A program made the position numbers and the translations under genes. Below are positions 8,402 through 11,962 of a DNA stretch of 11,962 nt, one piece after another (position 1 is the stretch's first letter; each line of letters opens with the position of its first letter). Origin of the DNA: a bacterium UBP2_UBA4780 (GTDB lineage: Bacteria; Edwardsbacteria; AC1; EtOH8); the NCBI GenBank assembly GCA_002403115.1, contig DHHE01000161.1:1-11962 (forward strand), written 5' to 3'. The notes beneath the pieces were generated by a model. That model saw nothing but the letters and a program-made list of their open reading frames with translations, was not told where the DNA came from and searched no databases.

Positions 8402-8513
8402 GGTCGAGTAGCCGCCATCTCGATACGTCCGCGCTGGTCGAGTAGCCGTCATCTCGATACGCCCGCGCTGGTTGAGTAGCCGAAGGCTGTATCGAGACCA
8501 GCGGACTACTCGA
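8402..8513. repeat. REP-like cluster with 34-nt periodicity
   Basis: Two near-identical 34-base units (8402-8435 and 8436-8469) begin GGTCGAGTAGCCG and contain CATCTCGATACG. A third diverged unit begins GGTTGAGTAGCCG at 8470 and forms its own hairpin: CGCTGGT (8466-8472) with ACCAGCG (8497-8503), and AGCC (8478-8481) with GGCT (8485-8488). The octamer TCGAGTAG or its variant starts at 8404, 8438 and 8472, and its reverse complement CTACTCGA starts at 8506, all 34 bases apart. The GTAG core and hairpin shape resemble REP sequences. No transposase is nearby. Confidence 0.75.
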
Positions 8514-8621
8514 TGTGCGGCTTGTTGAGACCCGGCGGGCGCGGAGGAACAGATGCGGCCCCGGGAAGCCAGAGGTAAAATCAGGGAATCCGTGTGAATC
8601 CGTGGCAAAGAGGAAGTCTAG
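8514..8621. other. Leader region before the TerC-family gene
   Basis: GC-rich and without hairpins of note. GAATCCGTG occurs twice (8585-8593 and 8596-8604) as a short direct repeat. AGAGGA, about 8 bases before the ATG at 8622, is the ribosome binding site. I looked for the pattern of the yybP-ykoY manganese riboswitch that precedes some terC genes and did not see it. Confidence 0.5.
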
Positions 8622-9341
8622 ATGGCCGACGCCATAGCGCTATTGGCCCTTTTAGTGGGCCTGGAGCTGGTGCTGGGGGTGGACAACATCCTGGTGATCT
8701 CCATCTTCGTGGGCCGCCTGCCGGAAGACCAGCGCCAGAGGGCCAGGATCATCGGCCTGGGCTTCGCCCTGCTGGCCCGTATCCTGATGCTGGCTGTGCT
8801 CCTTTTGCTGGCCAAGCTGACCAATCCGCTGTTTCTGGGCCTCTCGGTCCGGGACCTGATCCTGTTGGCCGGCGGGCTGTTCCTTCTCTATAAAGCTGTG
8901 ACCGAGATCCACCACACGGTGGAGCTGTGCGAGGAGAAAAGAAGGGAGGCCGGGGTCAAGCACACCTTCGCGGCGGTGATAACCCAGATCGTCCTTTTAG
9001 ACATCGTCTTCTCCATCGACTCGGTGGTGACCGCCATCGGGCTGACCGACAAGCTGTGGGTGATAGTGGGGGCGGTGGTGCTGTCGTTCGGGGCCTTACT
9101 GTTCGCCGCCAAGCCCATCGGGGAGTACATCCTGCACCGGCCGACCCTGAAGATCCTGGCCCTGGCCTTCCTGATCACCATCGGGGTGACCATCTTCATG
9201 GAGGGGCTGCACAAGCACGTGCCCAAGGCCTACATCTACCTGCCGATGGGCTTCGCCCTGGGGGTGGAGATGCTGCAGCTGAGGTACGAGGCCAACCGCA
9301 GGAAGAGGCTGGCGGGGCGGGAGAGGGCCATCGGAGTGTGA
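8622..9341 (+). CDS. TerC-family integral membrane protein
   Basis: 239 residues, inner membrane, about seven hydrophobic segments (roughly 5-30, 43-66, 77-95, 116-141, 146-164, 174-194 and 205-224). The family signature is present twice in pseudo-symmetric halves: E15 with GVDN (19-22) in the first segment, and LLDIVFSIDSV (125-135, Asp127 and Asp133) in the fourth; these acidic residues are thought to coordinate a metal ion. Related proteins (TerC, Alx, MeeF/MeeY, YoaE) are linked to tellurite resistance and to Mn2+ export that helps metallate secreted enzymes. The substrate here is not known. It has a good ribosome binding site and ends 3 bases before the next start codon, so it is probably translated together with the HNH gene. 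Confidence 0.88.
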   Translation: MADAIALLALLVGLELVLGVDNILVISIFVGRLPEDQRQRARIIGLGFALLARILMLAVLLLLAKLTNPLFLGLSVRDLILLAGGLFLLYKAVTEIHHTVELCEEKRREAGVKHTFAAVITQIVLLDIVFSIDSVVTAIGLTDKLWVIVGAVVLSFGALLFAAKPIGEYILHRPTLKILALAFLITIGVTIFMEGLHKHVPKAYIYLPMGFALGVEMLQLRYEANRRKRLAGRERAIGV

Positions 9342-9344
9342 GAT

Positions 9345-10271
9345 ATGTATGGATATGTAGGAATTACAGATTTTCAGTGGTTTTCCTTTCTATCCAGTCA
9401 AAGAGGAATAGACGAGGTTAATTTTTGGCAACCCGGGGGAAATCGCAGGTTTACTGCATTAAACAAAGGCGAGTTATTTCTCTTTAAGCTACATAACCCA
9501 AGAAATTACATCGTAGGCGGAGGGTTTTTTACACATTCAAACATATTTCCAACCAGTTTGGCTTGGGAAGCATTTGGCATAAAAAATGGTGCGGCTACAA
9601 TAGAGGAAATGAGGTCTAGAATTGAAAGACTACGACGTCAAACAAAGTCATTGAAAGAAGATTATAATATTGGGTGTATTATCTTAACGCAACCATTCTT
9701 TTTCTTAGAGAATCAATGGATAAAGACGCCAGATGATTGGAAACCAGGCATACAACAAGGCAAGAAATATGATTTCACGAAAGATCATGGAAAGGTATTG
9801 AATAAAGAGGTGAGTGATCGCCTTTCGCTTAATTCGGACAGCAATGTATATAAAGCAGCAGAAGAAAAAGACAAATACGGTCGTCCAGTATCTGTACTTC
9901 CAAGATTAGGACAAGGCGGTTTTCGTGTCTTGGTAACAGATGCTTATCAGAGACAGTGTACAATCACCGGAGAAAAAGTACTCCCTGCTTTAGAAACGGC
10001 TCATATTCGACCATATGCCGAAAACGGAACTCATGAGCCCAACAACGGCTTGTTGTTAAGGAGAGATTTTCACACCCTGCTCGATAGAGGTTATTTAACA
10101 ATTACCCCAAAATACTTTGTTGAAGTTAGTAAGCGGATAAAAGAAGAATTTCACAATGGACGCGAATATAATGCTTATCATGGTAAAAAAATAAACCTTC
10201 CTCTTCAAACACAATATCTGCCCTCGCCCGAGAACTTATCCTGGCATAACGAGAGTAAATATCTTGGTTAA
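9345..10271 (+). CDS. HNH endonuclease with N-terminal sensor-like domain (putative restriction enzyme)
   Basis: 308 residues. The C-terminal half is an HNH nuclease of the HNH_2 type: FRVLVTDAYQRQCTITGE (193-210), AHIRPY (219-224, His220), NNGLLL (233-238, Asn234) and DFHTLLDRG (241-249, His243), ending with a SWHNE motif. The N-terminal half (1-145: YVGITD, WF, EVNFWQP, LFLFKL, IVGGGFF, SLAWEAFG, CIILTQPFFF, W) recurs in putative restriction enzymes; its small all-beta look suggests a PUA/EVE/SRA-like reader of modified bases, which is inference. No methyltransferase gene is adjacent, which fits a stand-alone modification-dependent nuclease. The gene is visibly AT-rich with A/T-ending codons, unlike its GC-rich neighbours, and sits inside the mutase operon, suggesting horizontal transfer. 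GGAG lies 8 bases before the ATG, inside the end of the TerC gene. Confidence 0.82.
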   Translation: MYGYVGITDFQWFSFLSSQRGIDEVNFWQPGGNRRFTALNKGELFLFKLHNPRNYIVGGGFFTHSNIFPTSLAWEAFGIKNGAATIEEMRSRIERLRRQTKSLKEDYNIGCIILTQPFFFLENQWIKTPDDWKPGIQQGKKYDFTKDHGKVLNKEVSDRLSLNSDSNVYKAAEEKDKYGRPVSVLPRLGQGGFRVLVTDAYQRQCTITGEKVLPALETAHIRPYAENGTHEPNNGLLLRRDFHTLLDRGYLTITPKYFVEVSKRIKEEFHNGREYNAYHGKKINLPLQTQYLPSPENLSWHNESKYLG

Positions 10272-10291
10272 TTAATATTGGAGTTTTATAA

Positions 10292-10681
10292 ATGGACAAA
10301 AAGACCCGCATCCTCATCGCCAAGCCCGGCCTGGACGGGCACGACCGGGGGGCCAAGTACATCGCCCGGGCCCTGCGCGACGCCGGGTTCGAGGTGATCT
10401 ACACCGGCCTGCGCCAGACGCCCGAGGCCATCGCCGCCGCCGCCGTCCAGGAGGACGTGCAGTGGGTGGGGCTGTCCTGCCTGTCCGGGGCCCACAACGC
10501 CCTGTTCCCCAGGGTGGTCCAGCTGCTCAAGGACAAGGGGGCGCCCGACATCAAGGTGTTCGGCGGCGGGGTGATCCCGGCCGAGGACATCCCGGGGCTC
10601 AAGGCCGCCGGCGTCATGGAGATCTTCACCCCGGGCGCCAGCTCCCAGGCGGTGGTGGACTACATCAACCAGAACCAATAA
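10292..10681 (+). CDS. mcmA2: Methylmalonyl-CoA mutase, small (B12-binding) subunit
   Basis: 129 residues, a single cobalamin-binding Rossmann-like domain. It has the base-off/His-on signature D-x-H-x-x-G as LDGHDRG (Asp15, His17, Gly20; His17 supplies the lower cobalt ligand), then GLSCLSGAH (the SxL element) and FGGGVIP (the GG element) that cradle the nucleotide tail. It pairs with the large subunit at 5328-7109 to form the active enzyme; in many bacteria the same domain is fused to the catalytic chain. GGAG lies 8 bases before the ATG. The gene returns to GC-rich codon use directly after the AT-rich HNH gene, which ends 20 bases upstream. Separation from its partner by about 3.2 kb is unusual. 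Confidence 0.93.
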   Translation: MDKKTRILIAKPGLDGHDRGAKYIARALRDAGFEVIYTGLRQTPEAIAAAAVQEDVQWVGLSCLSGAHNALFPRVVQLLKDKGAPDIKVFGGGVIPAEDIPGLKAAGVMEIFTPGASSQAVVDYINQNQ

Positions 10682-10718
10682 CCTGGTAAACAAAGTCATT
10701 GACTTACAGGAGCCCGAC

Positions 10719-11780
10719 ATGAAAAGCCATCGCTGGTTTTGGACGCTGATGCCCCTGGCCATTCTGGCCTCCGCCTTCTCCTGCGGCAAGAAATCGTCGC
10801 CCACCCAGCCGCCTGCGGCATCCGGCCCGTCGATTTACGTAGGTGGAGACTACAGTGCCGGGGGCAAGAACATTCCCTGTTACTGGAAGGACGGCGTGCG
10901 TATCAACCTACAGGCCGACGCGGACAAGAACTACCACGTATACTCCATGACCGTTAAAAACGGTACGGTCTACAGCGGCGGCTACTCCCGGTTGGGGTTC
11001 GACCTACGCCCATGCTTCTGGCAGGGAACGGCCCGCACCGATCTGCCCGGTCCTGGGGGCTACGCTATAGTCACCGGGATCGCGGTCTCGGGAGTTACGG
11101 CCTACTGCGTCGGCCAGGCCGACTCTGGCAGCATCAGGCTTCCAATGCTGTGGAAGGGGTCATCGCGGAGCACCCTGCAGATGGACACCCTCAGCAGCCA
11201 CTTCGCCACATCGGTGGCGACGCGCGATGGTGTTCCCTACTGCGGCGGCTATTACTACGGGCCGGGCGGGGCGACGCCGTGCTACTGGGCCGACACCGTC
11301 AAGCACACGCTAAGTCGGGACACGGTGAGCAATGCGTATGCTTTCGCCATCGCCACGGACGCCGCCGCCGTCTTCTGCGGAGGAATGTACTATTCAACGA
11401 ACCCCACGGGGAGGATGATCCCCTGCTACTGGCGCGACACCACCATGCACACCCTGCCATCGATAGGGGCCAACGACGCCGAGGTCAGCGCAATGCATGT
11501 CGATGCCGGCGTCGTCTATGCGGGCGGACAGGCATCCGACGGCGCGTTGAAGCGCGCCTGCTACTGGGAGGGCGGTACCCGCCATGACCTGCCGTGCAGC
11601 ACTGCGACCGATGCCGGGGTGATGTCTATCATGGTATCATCGGGTACGATCTACTGCGCCGGCTACATGATGATTGGGTCGAAATTCCTCCCCTGCTATT
11701 GGAAGGACGGCGTACGCTATGACCTGCCGCTGGACAGCACCGCGACGGGCGGGGTCGCCGTGGGGATAGCGGTGGAGTGA
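10719..11780 (+). CDS. Lipoprotein with seven propeller-like CYW-K-DG repeats
   Basis: 353 residues. The N-terminus, a basic start then LMPLAILASAFSC, looks like a lipoprotein signal with Cys22 as the lipidated residue (the lipobox is weak: AFSC). A short Ser/Pro/Gln linker follows, then seven repeats of about 45 residues from residue 39 to the end, each with [IV]-Y-x-GG, then P-C-Y-W-x-[DG], then R-x-[DN]-L. Seven such units suggest one seven-bladed beta-propeller. Similar WK-[DN]-G repeats occur in uncharacterised surface proteins of Bacteroidetes and spirochaetes, from memory. No type IX sorting domain is present, so membrane anchoring by lipid is more likely. AGGAG, 6 bases before the ATG, fixes the start, 37 bases after the mutase small subunit. 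Function unknown; the many conserved cysteines per repeat are notable. Confidence 0.75.
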   Translation: MKSHRWFWTLMPLAILASAFSCGKKSSPTQPPAASGPSIYVGGDYSAGGKNIPCYWKDGVRINLQADADKNYHVYSMTVKNGTVYSGGYSRLGFDLRPCFWQGTARTDLPGPGGYAIVTGIAVSGVTAYCVGQADSGSIRLPMLWKGSSRSTLQMDTLSSHFATSVATRDGVPYCGGYYYGPGGATPCYWADTVKHTLSRDTVSNAYAFAIATDAAAVFCGGMYYSTNPTGRMIPCYWRDTTMHTLPSIGANDAEVSAMHVDAGVVYAGGQASDGALKRACYWEGGTRHDLPCSTATDAGVMSIMVSSGTIYCAGYMMIGSKFLPCYWKDGVRYDLPLDSTATGGVAVGIAVE

Positions 11781-11838
11781 AATGCTGCCGCATTAAATCG
11801 CTGGCCAAAAAGGGCGAGGCTTCCCCCAGTATAAAGGC

Positions 11839-11962
11839 ATGCAGACCGACATCCTGAACACCGACGGCGACCAGGCCCTGTGCCTGCGCCGCAGGGCGGC
11901 CAACCGGGCGGTGGACCTGGGCCTGGGTTTCAACATACTGCTGGCGGCGGGCAAGACCCTGG
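11839..11962 (+). CDS. Partial gene at right edge, possibly a cation diffusion facilitator
   Basis: An open frame from the ATG at 11839 runs off the end. The visible 41 residues contain LRRRAANRAVDLGLGFNILL followed by AAGKTL, a basic stretch leading into a hydrophobic segment. This resembles the start of cation diffusion facilitator (zinc or iron efflux) transporters, where an Arg-rich N-terminus precedes the first membrane helix and a conserved N...K pattern, but too little is visible to be sure. The in-frame stop at 11794-11796 leaves no other ATG, GTG or TTG start. The ribosome binding site is poor (AAAGG one base before the ATG). The 58-base gap before it contains only a 5-bp hairpin (11781-11794), not a convincing terminator. 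Confidence 0.4.
   Translation, partial: MQTDILNTDGDQALCLRRRAANRAVDLGLGFNILLAAGKTL

Noticed and set aside
8402..8513. CRISPR array
   Set aside because: Units are directly abutting with no unique spacers, only about three copies, one inverted, and no cas genes are nearby; REP-like repeat fits better.

Overview
The window is chromosomal DNA of a mostly GC-rich bacterium. The large secreted protein at 2139-5198 ends in a type IX secretion (Por) sorting domain, and the strand also carries a two-subunit B12-dependent methylmalonyl-CoA mutase and a lipoprotein built of WK-[DN]-G repeats. Together these point to the Fibrobacteres-Chlorobi-Bacteroidetes side of the tree or a neighbouring candidate phylum (TA06/Edwardsbacteria/WOR-3-like). 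That placement is inference; no rRNA or other marker gene is present.

Layout. 1-108 is an open frame running in from the left edge; it may be the end of a gene and it contains a strong hairpin. 221-982 (minus) is a metallo-beta-lactamase-fold hydrolase of the class II cyclic-nucleotide phosphodiesterase type. 1196-1741 (minus) is a SET-domain lysine methyltransferase with its own sigma70-type promoter. 1797-2069 is the space between divergent genes and holds a decayed sorting-domain C-terminus (1883-1969). 2139-5198 is a secreted protein with 16 YVTN-type propeller repeats, with a consensus promoter before it and a GC-rich intrinsic terminator after it. 5328-11780 is a run of six same-strand genes behind one near-consensus promoter: mutase large subunit, LOG-like Rossmann protein, TerC-family membrane protein, HNH endonuclease, mutase B12-binding subunit and repeat lipoprotein. 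A partial gene that may be a cation-efflux transporter enters the right edge.

Function. The two mutase subunits should form one adenosylcobalamin enzyme that interconverts methylmalonyl-CoA and succinyl-CoA, yet they are about 3.2 kb apart. Between them lie the LOG-like and TerC genes and an AT-rich HNH gene that looks acquired. No MeaB chaperone or epimerase gene is visible here.

Repeats are the most unusual part. A roughly 73-nt palindromic element occurs twice (7108-7181, 8307-8379); both times its terminal inverted repeat overlaps the stop codon of the gene before it. A short derivative lies at 7262-7297. A related core sits in frame inside the mutase large subunit (5379-5410). A separate cluster with 34-nt periodicity (8402-8513) precedes terC. 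I see no CRISPR array, tRNA, rRNA or intact transposase. The nearest thing to a new system is the family of palindromes that end genes, together with the probable modification-sensing HNH nuclease; neither is shown to be a new system by sequence alone.
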